64,000 nucleotides of DNA from positions 62,001-126,000 of the forward strand of contig VIKE01000008.1 of NCBI GenBank assembly GCA_008080565.1. The letters run 5' to 3'. The notes beneath the pieces are model-generated. The model had not been told where the DNA came from. It searched no databases and was given only the letters and a program-made list of their open reading frames with translations. This DNA comes from Rhodocyclaceae bacterium (GTDB lineage: Bacteria > Pseudomonadota > Gammaproteobacteria > Burkholderiales > Rhodocyclaceae). Every line of letters begins with the position of its first letter. The stretch's first letter is position 1. Shown one piece after another: positions 17,333-25,499 of this stretch. Made by a program: the position numbers and the translations under genes.

Positions 17333-18628
17333 TCAGACCAGCAAAAGGGGTTCGGGATCGGTCATTGATACGACCGTGGTGCTGCTCTCGCCACAGGGAA
17401 TCTCCTGCCCCCGTAACACATGCTCGATGATGGCTTCGGGCTCCTGAGCTGAAAGTACCTGGAGGCAAGCGAGCAAGGGTTCCACCCTGGCCTCGCTTAC
17501 CTGCGCCCATACCCGGACCTTGTCTGCCAGATGCGCCAACTGCGAAATTCCTGCCGCCCTGGTTCGCGCCACTGGCACGATGCGCCCCTCCAACTTGGTT
17601 TCCGCCGCACCCACCAGCAAGCGCTCAATCGCCCTGAGGTCGACTTCATGGCGGTCTTCATCGGCAACAGTCCAGCGCACGCGCACGAAGGCACCGGCGA
17701 TGTCCTGTTGGGAGATGGTAGTTCGGAGCGCGTCGAGGTCTGGTTTGCCGGCGAACACGATATCAATCGTTCGTCGCGCCGGCGTCGACTCCAGGGCAAA
17801 GCGCGCCTGATCGGCATCCACCTCCCACACCAGAAACCCCTTCTCGCCTTCCTCGCCGTAGTGAAAACGGCCGATGGACCCCGGATAGGCAATGCACTGC
17901 CGCCCGGCCCTGCCCTCCTGATCCCAGAATTGATGCCGATGGATATGACCGAGCATGAAGGCCTGCACCTCGGCTGCAAACAGCGCCCCGGTGGTGAATT
18001 CATGATCGAAGCCTGCCATTGGCACACCGTGCTCGCTCAGGCAGCCGAATACGGTGCCGTGCGAGATGCCGATGGTGGGCAGGCCTAGCAACCGTGCGGC
18101 CCGATTGATCGACACAAAACCCCGCATCAGGACGGCCAGATGCTCGCCAACTGCCTGTGCCGCGTCTGCCGCACCGACCGTTGCGGCGACCACCGCCTTG
18201 TTCACTGTGGGTACGCAGGAGAACAAGGCACGAGTACCGGCCGGCAGTTGGTCAAAGCACCATCCTGTCGAAACAAGCCATTGCCCCTGGGCGGTAAGTG
18301 CAACTTGTTCAATACGCTCGGCCACATGCACCGGATGGCGGCCGCCCAGCAGCTTAAAAATCGCCAACGTACCGGGCGGTTCGTGTGAAAACGTGCCTTG
18401 CAACATCAGCACCGGACAATGGTCGGCCAGTCGCCGCACCTGGGCGAACAGTCGTTCGGCGGCCGGCGCGTGCAAGTCCAACGCATGGTCGGTGGCATCC
18501 CCAGATAGCACAACTGCTTCTACCCCCAGGGCAATGGCCCGGTCGATGGCGGCGCCGAAACAGCGATCCGCCTCCGCCCGATTTTTGGTGCCGTAGTGCA
18601 GATCGGAAAAATGCGCGATGCGGATCAT
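17333..18628 (-). CDS. SbcD/Mre11-like metallophosphoesterase
   Basis: A protein of 431 aa whose start ATG 18628 overlaps the stop of the preceding small gene (ATGA). Calcineurin-type motifs are present: FSDLHYG (residues 7-13), LSGDATDH, then QGTFSHEPPG where GNHD/E is usual, HGTVFG and GHIHRHQ. The replacement of the metal-bridging asparagine region by GTFSHE is odd, but the other ligands remain. The C-terminal 150 residues would cap the nuclease and contact the SbcC-like partner, whose gene follows after 67 bases. A DNA-end processing nuclease of a mobile element is inferred. Confidence 0.7.
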   Translation of the reverse strand: MIRIAHFSDLHYGTKNRAEADRCFGAAIDRAIALGVEAVVLSGDATDHALDLHAPAAERLFAQVRRLADHCPVLMLQGTFSHEPPGTLAIFKLLGGRHPVHVAERIEQVALTAQGQWLVSTGWCFDQLPAGTRALFSCVPTVNKAVVAATVGAADAAQAVGEHLAVLMRGFVSINRAARLLGLPTIGISHGTVFGCLSEHGVPMAGFDHEFTTGALFAAEVQAFMLGHIHRHQFWDQEGRAGRQCIAYPGSIGRFHYGEEGEKGFLVWEVDADQARFALESTPARRTIDIVFAGKPDLDALRTTISQQDIAGAFVRVRWTVADEDRHEVDLRAIERLLVGAAETKLEGRIVPVARTRAAGISQLAHLADKVRVWAQVSEARVEPLLACLQVLSAQEPEAIIEHVLRGQEIPCGESSTTVVSMTDPEPLLLV

Positions 18629-18894
18629 GCCGTTCTCCCCCGCGACGCCAACTGCATTTCGCTCTCGATCTTGTCACGGTAGCCCTGCGGATCGTTGCCG
18701 TAGCGCTCCAGTTCGTTCCAGGCTTGGGCGCGGCCATGTGGGTTGATCTTCCAGCCCGCTCCCCAGCGCCGGTCGGCGTAGGCCCGGTACTGCTCAGGCA
18801 CGATGCCGTAATCCTGCACCCGTGCCATCAGTTGCTCGAAACTGGGATGTCCGTTCTGGAGCGGCTGTTCGTCGACAGGTGAGGCATCGACCAT
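18625..18894 (-). CDS. Small hypothetical protein coupled to the SbcD-like gene (89 aa)
   Basis: ATG 18894 (MVDASPVDEQ) is the first start after the stop of the upstream gene; the frame stays open further up but only inside that gene. The product is hydrophilic, with SFEQLMARVQDYGIVPEQYR and YGNDPQGYRDKIESEMQ. No domain is recognised. The stop/start overlap with the SbcD-like gene and a 25-base gap from the 19894 gene place it in a four-gene minus-strand operon. It may be a recombination accessory protein, by context only. Confidence 0.55.
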   Translation of the reverse strand: MVDASPVDEQPLQNGHPSFEQLMARVQDYGIVPEQYRAYADRRWGAGWKINPHGRAQAWNELERYGNDPQGYRDKIESEMQLASRGRTA

Positions 18895-18919
18895 TGGTGA
18901 TGAGCGGACCTCGCCCTCA

Positions 18920-19894
18920 TTAGATTGCGCCAGTTCGGCAGAGGCCTCGACCGTACAGCCTTGCAGCGCGCAGCAAGGCGGTGACGTCGACCGGCGCCTC
19001 CAGGTCGATAATCCACTGCGGCACGCGCACGGCTCGGCCCTGCTCATCGATATGGGCAACCTCCATCAACCTCTTCGTCAGATAGAACGGTGTTCGTTGC
19101 CGATCGAGGAAACCGGAGATACGCCCGCCACGCAGGAAGCCGACGGTCTCGAACTTCTGGATCGCCGCATTCATCGCGTAGAAACTGTTGGTGTGCAGTT
19201 CAAAGGCGCTGATCGAGCGGATGCCGGGTATGAAAAACAGGAAGCGCCCGGTCAGGTTGCACTGACGCGATTGATATTCACGGCAAGCCTCGGGTTCGCA
19301 CAAGCCATTATTCTCCTCGCGGACCACAGTCTTGCGCCCCCCGAAAAGACGGATCGTGCGCCGCCCCGTATCGTCCACCGGCACCGGCGCATGGCACATG
19401 CAATGGCGCACCCGGCCATCGGCCGAGTATTGCGACCAGTAGTGCTTGTCGTTCATTCCCCAGGCCGCCAGTTCGTGCGGCATCACGGTCTGCCAGTAGT
19501 CGGAAGGAAATACCACCGGGAAGCGATACAGGTGCCGCCCCTCGCCCCGATCCTCGGCATAGGCTGCCAGAATCTGCGCAGCGACCTCTGGATTGGGGAA
19601 ATCCTGGCCCCGAACGGTGAACCACGGCACGTTGCGCGGCACCAAGGGTGTCTTGAGATTAGGCAGTGCTTCGGCAAGAGCGTGTTCGATTTGATCGAAG
19701 GACTGACCTGCGGCGACGCCCTGGTCGTAGATCGCCTTGGCCTTGGGCTGCTCGGCAGCTTTCTTCGTCAGCACCTTGATACCGGCGCGGATCTTGCCGC
19801 CGGTCGGAATGCGGGCGGGGCTTTGCCCGAGCAGGGTTGGTGTGATGCCGCCACTCTGTATGGCAATCGCTGGATGAGGGTTGAGATGGGCCAT
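18920..19894 (-). CDS. Cysteine-rich element protein, recombination-directionality-factor-like
   Basis: A protein of 324 aa with ATG at 19894. A cluster HCMCHAP, later CEPEACREYQSRQCN, around residues 165-225 suggests zinc binding and is followed by GRFLFFIPGIRSISAFELHT. This layout (short N-terminus, four-cysteine block, then a conserved beta-rich segment) resembles the proteins called hydrolase/metal-binding or recombination directionality factor in phages and integrative elements. It begins the operon with the SbcD- and SbcC-like genes and is divergent from the IHF-like gene at 20033. A role in excision or element DNA handling is inferred. Confidence 0.5.
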   Translation of the reverse strand: MAHLNPHPAIAIQSGGITPTLLGQSPARIPTGGKIRAGIKVLTKKAAEQPKAKAIYDQGVAAGQSFDQIEHALAEALPNLKTPLVPRNVPWFTVRGQDFPNPEVAAQILAAYAEDRGEGRHLYRFPVVFPSDYWQTVMPHELAAWGMNDKHYWSQYSADGRVRHCMCHAPVPVDDTGRRTIRLFGGRKTVVREENNGLCEPEACREYQSRQCNLTGRFLFFIPGIRSISAFELHTNSFYAMNAAIQKFETVGFLRGGRISGFLDRQRTPFYLTKRLMEVAHIDEQGRAVRVPQWIIDLEAPVDVTALLRAARLYGRGLCRTGAI

Positions 19895-20032
19895 GATGGC
19901 GTTCCTCCATGAAAGTCGGGATATTTCGATAATTCATGCTCTCGCGACTTACATCCGTTGCAACCCCTACGGAAACACTTATGGCAGAAGCCCCCACTTG
20001 GCCGAAGTTCACCTCGGTCATAAAATATCGCC

Positions 20033-20323
20033 ATGACCCGCTCCGAACTCATCGCCCTACTCGCCGAACGCTTTCCACAACTGGTGCAGAAGGATGCTGA
20101 AATGGCGGTAACGGAGATTCTCGGGGCCATCCACGCGGCGCTGGTTCACGGTGACCGGGTCGAGATTCGCGGGTTCGGCGTTTTCGACCTGAACCACAGA
20201 ACACCCCGCCAGGCACGCAATCCAAAAACTGGTGAGTCTGTAGCGGTACCTGCAAAATGGGTTCCCGCCTTCAAGGCCGGGAAGGAATTGCGGGAACGGG
20301 TGATAGACAGTTGCGGACGGTAG
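20033..20323 (+). CDS. IHF-beta/HU-type DNA-bending protein
   Basis: A protein of 96 aa from ATG 20033. The bacterial histone-like fold is clear: [17 protein letters not shown] at the N-terminus, [11 protein letters not shown] and [15 protein letters not shown] forming the beta arm, and a final helix. The intercalating proline region RNPKTGE is intact. The N-terminus (TRSELI) resembles IhfB more than HU. It is divergent from the recombination-directionality-factor-like gene, which suits an architectural protein used in site-specific recombination or control of the element. It could be the chromosomal ihfB, although rpsA, its usual neighbour, is absent. Confidence 0.85.
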   Translation: MTRSELIALLAERFPQLVQKDAEMAVTEILGAIHAALVHGDRVEIRGFGVFDLNHRTPRQARNPKTGESVAVPAKWVPAFKAGKELRERVIDSCGR

Positions 20324-20700
20324 TCTATTTAGCAGAGGAGCCACTTGCACAACCGTTTGCCTCACTGAAACCTGTCGGAATGCCAACGCCAGCAACTCGC
20401 CCAAAACGGCCATTCAACCGCTGCCCCCAATCGGTTGGCAATGCGTAGGTTAGCGGCCAATCGGCACTGGATTACGCTGAACGGCTGCTTACCCTTTCGG
20501 CGAATTCAAACTAGCGTGCCCATTGCTGTCATTCCCAACATCGTTGGTTGAACGGCTGGTAACAAAATACTGCAGCCCTTAAAGACAACTACCCACTGGC
20601 AATTCGTTGACCAAATTAGCTATCCAGCTAACCAAACAGCTACGTCAACTACATGCGAATTACCGGACGAGGATGTTGGTGTACATAAATTTTTTCAGCC
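20324..20700. other. Gene-free stretch between the element block and the ECF regulon
   Basis: These 377 bases contain no frame with a credible start and ribosome-binding site. Composition becomes more AT-rich towards 20700, with several AGCTA-containing short repeats around 20618-20650. The stretch ends at the sigma-factor promoter beginning at 20706. It may be the junction between mobile and resident DNA, but no att-like repeat was recognised. Confidence 0.4.
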
Positions 20701-20705
20701 CCAAG

Positions 20706-20735
20706 TGTAAGAAATCACCTGCTTCCCCGACTAAT
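20706..20735 (+). promoter_or_regulatory. ECF sigma promoter, copy 1
   Basis: TGTAAGAAA (20706-20714), 13 bases, then CGACTAAT (20728-20735) followed by AGTTA. The same two boxes with the same 13-base spacing recur at 26438, 49429 and 54037, each before an operon. The gene starts 26 bases downstream. The ECF sigma factor at 58563 is the obvious candidate reader. Confidence 0.8.
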
Positions 20736-20761
20736 AGTTAAACCCAATTCGGAGAAGAACA

Positions 20762-21766
20762 ATGCGTGACACCTTCCCTCTGCTCGTAATAACTGATTTT
20801 CCAGCAATACGGCGCCGGAAACTTGAAACAATCCAGGCCAATCTCGGATATCGATGCAACCAGTCATGTTTCCACTGCCACGTCGCGGCTAGTCCGAAGC
20901 GGACCGAGGAAATGAGTTGGGAAACCATGTCCGTTCTCCTCGATTTTGCGCGCCGCCAGGCGGTTCGCACCCTGGATTTAACAGGTGGTGCCCCGGAGAT
21001 GAACCCCAACTTTCGCCGTCTGGTCATTGAAGCCCGAAAACTTGGACTGCGCGTCATCGATCGCTGCAACCTGACCATTCTGAGCGAGCCGGGATACGAG
21101 ACGCTGGCTGATTTTCTTTCCGAACAGGATGTCGAGATCGTTGCCTCGCTGCCTTGTTATCTTGAGGAAAACGTCAACGCCCAGCGCGGTGACGGTACGT
21201 TTCAAGCAAGCATCGACGGATTGCGCAAGCTCAACTCACTGGGCTACGGCCTGCCGGGCAGCGGCCGGATCCTCAATCTGGTTTACAACCCGCTCGGCCC
21301 CAGCCTGCCACCAGACCAGCTAAAGCTGGAACAGGCGTACAAGGAACAACTCGCGGCCCGTTACGGCATCGTCTTCAACCAGTTGTTCGCCCTGGCCAAC
21401 ATGCCGATCCAGCGTTTCGGCAGCCAGCTGGTATCGCGCAACGAATTTCACGACTACATGAAGCTGCTCAAGGGCGCCTACCAGTCAGCCAACCTCGATG
21501 GTGTGATGTGCCGCTCGCTGCTGTCTGTCAGTTGGCTGGGCCAGGTCTTCGATTGCGACTTCAATCAGATGCTCAAATTGGAGCTAGGCGGCCAGGAGGC
21601 AGGCCCCGTTCATTTGGCCGATCTGCTCGAAGCAGACCTGTTGGGCCGCTCGATCCGGGTGGCCGATCATTGCTACGGCTGCACTGCCGGCCAAGGGAGC
21701 AGTTGCGGTGGCGCACTCGAACACGCCGACGCTTCTGAAATACAGCCAGCCGTAGCCACCATTTAA
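20762..21766 (+). CDS. arsS: Radical SAM protein of the ArsS / rSAM-SeCys family
   Basis: A protein of 334 aa with ATG at 20762 behind GGAGAAG. The radical SAM cluster motif CNQSCFHC lies near residues 32-39. The C-terminal cysteine-rich domain carries VFDCDFNQML and CYGCTAGQGSSCGG (about 298-311), a segment where some relatives have selenocysteine; here it is cysteine. Proteins of this family attach a 5'-deoxyadenosyl group to dimethylated arsenic in arsenosugar synthesis (ArsS), and others are linked to selenium-domain systems. It opens the operon with a PhnDEC-like transporter and MsrBA. Two typical partner transferases are encoded at 54944 and 55632 under the same promoter type. Confidence 0.8.
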   Translation: MRDTFPLLVITDFPAIRRRKLETIQANLGYRCNQSCFHCHVAASPKRTEEMSWETMSVLLDFARRQAVRTLDLTGGAPEMNPNFRRLVIEARKLGLRVIDRCNLTILSEPGYETLADFLSEQDVEIVASLPCYLEENVNAQRGDGTFQASIDGLRKLNSLGYGLPGSGRILNLVYNPLGPSLPPDQLKLEQAYKEQLAARYGIVFNQLFALANMPIQRFGSQLVSRNEFHDYMKLLKGAYQSANLDGVMCRSLLSVSWLGQVFDCDFNQMLKLELGGQEAGPVHLADLLEADLLGRSIRVADHCYGCTAGQGSSCGGALEHADASEIQPAVATI

Positions 21767-21795
21767 ATCCAACCATCCAGCTCAGGATTATCCCC

Positions 21796-22662
21796 ATGAA
21801 AATCACCTCTAAAATTTTCGCCTTGCTGACCAGCGCACTGATCGCCGGCGGGGCAATGGCCGCCGAACCCGCGCTCAAATTCGGCGTCGGGCTTTTCCAG
21901 CCGGACCGGGAAAAAAACGACGCGACCTATCGTCCCTTGGCCGAGTATCTATCCAAGAAACTCAATCGTCCGGTCGAGTTGCGCACTGTCGATAGCTGGG
22001 AAGGCCTCGCCAAGTCGCTGGCCAATGGCGAAACGGACATCGCCCTGATGGGCCCGTGGGGCTACGTGCTGGCCAATCACCAGGCCGGCGCCCAGGTCAT
22101 TTCGACCATCCTCTACGACGGCAAACCCGAGTATTTCGCCATCACGATCACCCATCCGAAATCCGGCATCAACAATCTGGCCGATCTCAAGGGCAAGACC
22201 TTTGCCTTCGGCGACAAGGGCTCGACCTCAGGCTATCTGATCCCGCTGCATTACCTGATGACCCAGGGCATTACCCCGGAAAAGTATTTCAGCAAGGTGG
22301 TCCATACCTCGCACCAAGCCATCGAAACCCAGGTCACCCAGGGTGTGCTCGACGCCGGTGCCGACTACAACCGCAACCGCAACGCGATGATCGAGCAGGG
22401 CCTGATCAAGGCTGAGGACTCGAAGATCATCTGGACCTCGGCCCCGCTGCCCAATGACGCCTTTGCCGTGAGCAGCGCGCTGGCCGGCGACAAGGCGCTG
22501 ATCGGCCAACTCCAGGGCGCCCTCGGCGATGTCGGCGAAGCACTGAAGAGCAATCCCAAGCTGCTGCCGCCGCATTACACCGGCTTCGTCAGCCGCGATA
22601 ACGCCTTCTACAAGCCGATCCGCGATGCCGGCTTGGCGACCGGGAAATTGCAGGCTAAATAA
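21796..22662 (+). CDS. phnD: PhnD-like periplasmic substrate-binding protein
   Basis: A protein of 288 aa starting at ATG 21796 with a Sec signal peptide ending near AMAAEP (residue 23). The PhnD/TauT-like fold is visible: LKFGVGLFQPDREK, WEGLAKSLANGETDIALMGPWGY and GKTFAFGDKGSTSGYLIPLHYL, where the last segment is the anion-binding loop. It delivers a phosphonate-type or related oxyanion ligand to the permease and ATPase encoded next. The stop overlaps the next start by one base. The neighbouring ArsS gene suggests that an arsenic, selenium or phosphite compound could be the substrate. That is inference. Confidence 0.8.
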   Translation: MKITSKIFALLTSALIAGGAMAAEPALKFGVGLFQPDREKNDATYRPLAEYLSKKLNRPVELRTVDSWEGLAKSLANGETDIALMGPWGYVLANHQAGAQVISTILYDGKPEYFAITITHPKSGINNLADLKGKTFAFGDKGSTSGYLIPLHYLMTQGITPEKYFSKVVHTSHQAIETQVTQGVLDAGADYNRNRNAMIEQGLIKAEDSKIIWTSAPLPNDAFAVSSALAGDKALIGQLQGALGDVGEALKSNPKLLPPHYTGFVSRDNAFYKPIRDAGLATGKLQAK

Positions 22663-23536
22663 TGAGTGTCCACGCCCTGACGAACCATTTCGTCAATCGT
22701 TTTAGTGGCCGGCTCGGCTTTCTCGGGCTGACGCTGATCTACGCGCTGCTTGTTGTCGCCTGCCTCGGCACGCTGGCCCGCGAAGACGAACTGTCGCTGG
22801 GGCGTAATCCGGTGGCGGCGAATTCGCTCACCCGAGTTTTCTCGACGTCTGGTTCGGCAAACCGAATCTCGAATACAAGAGCGATGACGGTACGGTGCTG
22901 CGCGTCGAGAACCGGCAGGAAGTTGAAGCGGATTACCTGGCCGGCCTCGGCAGAGCCACCTGGACGACCATCCGAATCGCGACCCTCGGCTCCCTGCTTG
23001 GCGCCCTGCTTGCCCTACCGCTGGCCATTCTGACGGCGGGCAATCTGGCCGCGCCGAAGCCGCTGGCCTGGTTTGCGAAAGGCATGCTCGATATCGCCCG
23101 CTCCATTCACACCTTGGTCTTCGGCTTGGTGCTCGTCGGCATTGTCGGCCTCGGCCCGACCGCCGGCATCCTGGCCATCGGCCTACACTCGATGGGCACC
23201 TACGGCAAACTGTTCGCCGAAGCCATCGAGTCGCTCGACATGGCAGCCATCGATGCGGTACGCAGCGTTGGTGCGACGCCCGACCAGGTCTTCTTCAATG
23301 CGGTCTGGCCCTCGGTGCTACCGCAATTCGTTTCCAGCCATCTCTACGTCTGGGAATTCAATATCCGCGACTCGACCATCCTCGGCCTGATCGGCGCCGG
23401 CGGGCTCGGCCTGCTGATCACCGAAGCGACCTCACTTTTCCAGTGGGGTCGGCTGTCGACCGTACTGATCGTCATCGTGCTGATGGTTTCCGCCTTCGAC
23501 GCCATCAGCCGCCGCATCCGGCAGGCCCTGTCATGA
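22662..23536 (+). pseudogene. phnE: PhnE-like ABC permease with a one-base frameshift
   Basis: ATG 22662 gives a normal N-terminus with one membrane segment (FLGLTLIYALLVVACLG). The frame then shifts near 22841, where GTTTTCTCGAC would read V-F-L-D with one more C; the correct sequence resumes as DVWFGKPNLEYKSDDG and runs to 23536. The second part holds the binding-protein-dependent permease domain with EAIESLDMAAIDAVRSVGA (EAA loop). Together the pieces make a full-length permease of about 290 aa. The lesion could be a real inactivation of the transporter or a one-base sequence error; binding protein and ATPase are intact. Confidence 0.8.
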
Positions 23537-24336
23537 ACAAGATTGCCATTTCCCTGCACCAAGTGTGCTGCATTGCCGAGGGGCAGGCGCTGCTCGATAT
23601 CGGCGCGCTGAGCATCCAGCATGGCGAGCGTATCGCCATCGTCGGCCACAACGGCGCCGGCAAGTCGACCCTGCTCCGCCTGCTGACCGGCTTCATGCCG
23701 GCCGCCCATGGCCAGGTCGCCGTGCTCGGGCGTGATCTGGCCGGCAGCCCATCGGCCCAGGCGTTGCGCACCCTGCGTTGCGAAGTCGGGCAGATCCATC
23801 AAGGCCTGCATCTGGTTACCCGCCTGAGCGCGCTGGAAAACGTGCTGATCGGTAGCCTCGGTCGCGTCACCGGCTGGCGCAGTTGGATTCGCCATTTTCC
23901 GACTGTCGAAATAGCTAGGGCCGAAGCTGCGCTTCACGCTGTCGGCCTGCTGGCTCGCGCTAAGACTCGGGCCGACAAACTCTCCGGTGGCGAACGGCAG
24001 AAGGTCGCCATCGCCCGACTCCTCGTTCAGCAGCCCAAACTGATTCTCGCCGACGAACCGACGGCTGCCCTCGATCCGGCCGCCGCTGGCGAAGTCTGTC
24101 ATCTGCTGGCCCAGGCAGCACGCGATGCGACGCTGATCTCGGTCGTCCACAACCCGTCCTTGCTGTCCTTACTAGCTGATCGCGTCATCGGCCTGAAAAA
24201 TGGCCGGATCGCCTTCGATTTGCCGCTGGCTGCGGTCGACGACCAAAAACTGACGAATTTGTACCGTCCAGATGAGGCCGCACCCGCAGCCCCCTGGCAA
24301 TTGCCGGAAATCCCCCGGCACTCGGTGTTTTCGTGA
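23533..24336 (+). CDS. phnC: PhnC-like ABC transporter ATPase
   Basis: A protein of 267 aa; ATG 23533 overlaps the permease stop (ATGA), and the longer open frame upstream is inside the permease gene. Walker A GHNGAGKST (about residues 38-46), signature LSGGERQKVAIARLL, Walker B LILADEPTAALDP and the switch histidine in ISVVHNP are all present. It would energise uptake of the PhnD-like ligand. It lies 57 bases before msrB on the same strand with no new promoter seen, so it probably belongs to the ECF-driven operon from 20706. Confidence 0.85.
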   Translation: MNKIAISLHQVCCIAEGQALLDIGALSIQHGERIAIVGHNGAGKSTLLRLLTGFMPAAHGQVAVLGRDLAGSPSAQALRTLRCEVGQIHQGLHLVTRLSALENVLIGSLGRVTGWRSWIRHFPTVEIARAEAALHAVGLLARAKTRADKLSGGERQKVAIARLLVQQPKLILADEPTAALDPAAAGEVCHLLAQAARDATLISVVHNPSLLSLLADRVIGLKNGRIAFDLPLAAVDDQKLTNLYRPDEAAPAAPWQLPEIPRHSVFS

Positions 24337-24393
24337 GGGAACGACCCTTCGCAAAAGCACTCCATATCAGCAAGAAGTACAAGAGGAAAAATC

Positions 24394-24891
24394 ATGAACC
24401 GCCGTCACTGGATTACCCGGGTTTCCGGGCTGATCGCCGTCAGCGCCCTGCCTTTTCGCGTTTCAGCAGCCAATACATTTCCGCTGAACAAGAGCCGGGC
24501 CGAATGGAAACGGCTGCTGCCCACCGAAGCCTACGTCGTGCTCTTCGAAGAAGGCACCGAGCGTGCCGGCAGCAGCCCGTTGAACGGTGAAAAACGCGCT
24601 GGCACTTTCATCTGCGCCGCCTGCAATCAACCGCTGTTCGACAGCGCCCACAAGTACGAAAGCGGCACCGGCTGGCCGAGCTTCTGGCAACCGCTGGCCG
24701 GCGCTGTCGCCACCTCGACCGACTTCAAGCTGATCTACCCGCGCACCGAGTATCACTGCTCGCACTGCGGCGGGCATCAGGGACATGTCTTTGACGATGG
24801 CCCGAAACCGACCGGAAAGCGATACTGCAACAATGGCGTCGCCCTGAAGTTCGTCGTTCGGGGCGAGGCGCTGCCGGAACTGCGGACATGA
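24394..24891 (+). CDS. msrB: Exported peptide-methionine (R)-S-oxide reductase
   Basis: A protein of 165 aa from ATG 24394 behind AGAGG. The N-terminus MNRRHWITRVSGLIAVSALP looks like a Tat or Sec signal, so the enzyme is probably periplasmic. The SelR fold is complete: zinc ligands CAAC and CSHC, YESGTGWPSFW, and the catalytic cysteine in GKRYCNNGVALKF. It reduces methionine-R-sulfoxide in proteins damaged by hypohalous acids or peroxides. The stop overlaps the msrA start. Control by the ECF promoter at 20706 fits known sigma-factor control of Msr genes in betaproteobacteria such as Neisseria. Confidence 0.9.
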   Translation: MNRRHWITRVSGLIAVSALPFRVSAANTFPLNKSRAEWKRLLPTEAYVVLFEEGTERAGSSPLNGEKRAGTFICAACNQPLFDSAHKYESGTGWPSFWQPLAGAVATSTDFKLIYPRTEYHCSHCGGHQGHVFDDGPKPTGKRYCNNGVALKFVVRGEALPELRT

Positions 24892-25499
24892 AAATTGGCC
24901 ATTTTTTCCGGTTGACCGTGGGATTGGCATTTGCTGCCCTTGTGCTCAACTCCCAGGCTGCCGATGCGCCCGTCGCCAAGGCCAGCGCCATTTTCGCCGG
25001 AGGCTGTTTCTGGTGCATCGAAGCCGACTTCGAAAAACTGCCCGGCGTCTTCGAGGCCGAATCGGGCTACACCGGCGGCCAGACCAAAAACCCCAGCTAT
25101 GAAGCGGTGAGCGCCGGACGTACCGGTCACACCGAAGCCGTGCGCGTCTTCTACGACCCGAAGAAAGTCAGTTATGCCCAACTGGTCGAGTATTTCTGGC
25201 GCCACATCGACCCGACGGTCAAGGACCGCCAGTTCTGCGACAGCGGAACCCAGTACCGCAGCGGCATCTACTGGCAGAACGAGGCCGAACACAAGGTCGC
25301 CGAAGACAGCCGCGATGCCCTGCTCAAGAGTGCCCGTTTCCCGGTGATCTACACCGAAGTACAGGCCGCGACGACCTTCTGGCCGGCCGAGGAATACCAC
25401 CAGGACTATTACAAGAAAAACCCGATCCGCTACGCCTACTACCGCTCCGGCTGCGGACGCGATGCACGAGTCCAGCAAGTTTGGGGAGAGAAAAAATGA
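24888..25499 (+). CDS. msrA: Exported peptide-methionine (S)-S-oxide reductase
   Basis: A protein of 203 aa with ATG 24888 overlapping the msrB stop (ATGA). The Sec signal peptide ends near SQAADAP. The catalytic motif AGGCFWCIEADFEKLPGV and the conserved GYTGG, GHTEAVRVFYDP and YRSGIY segments are intact. It repairs methionine-S-sulfoxide and, with MsrB, covers both diastereomers in the periplasm. The stop overlaps the next start. The pairing of separate, exported MsrB and MsrA in one ECF-controlled operon points to extracytoplasmic oxidative or halogen stress. Confidence 0.92.
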   Translation: MKIGHFFRLTVGLAFAALVLNSQAADAPVAKASAIFAGGCFWCIEADFEKLPGVFEAESGYTGGQTKNPSYEAVSAGRTGHTEAVRVFYDPKKVSYAQLVEYFWRHIDPTVKDRQFCDSGTQYRSGIYWQNEAEHKVAEDSRDALLKSARFPVIYTEVQAATTFWPAEEYHQDYYKKNPIRYAYYRSGCGRDARVQQVWGEKK

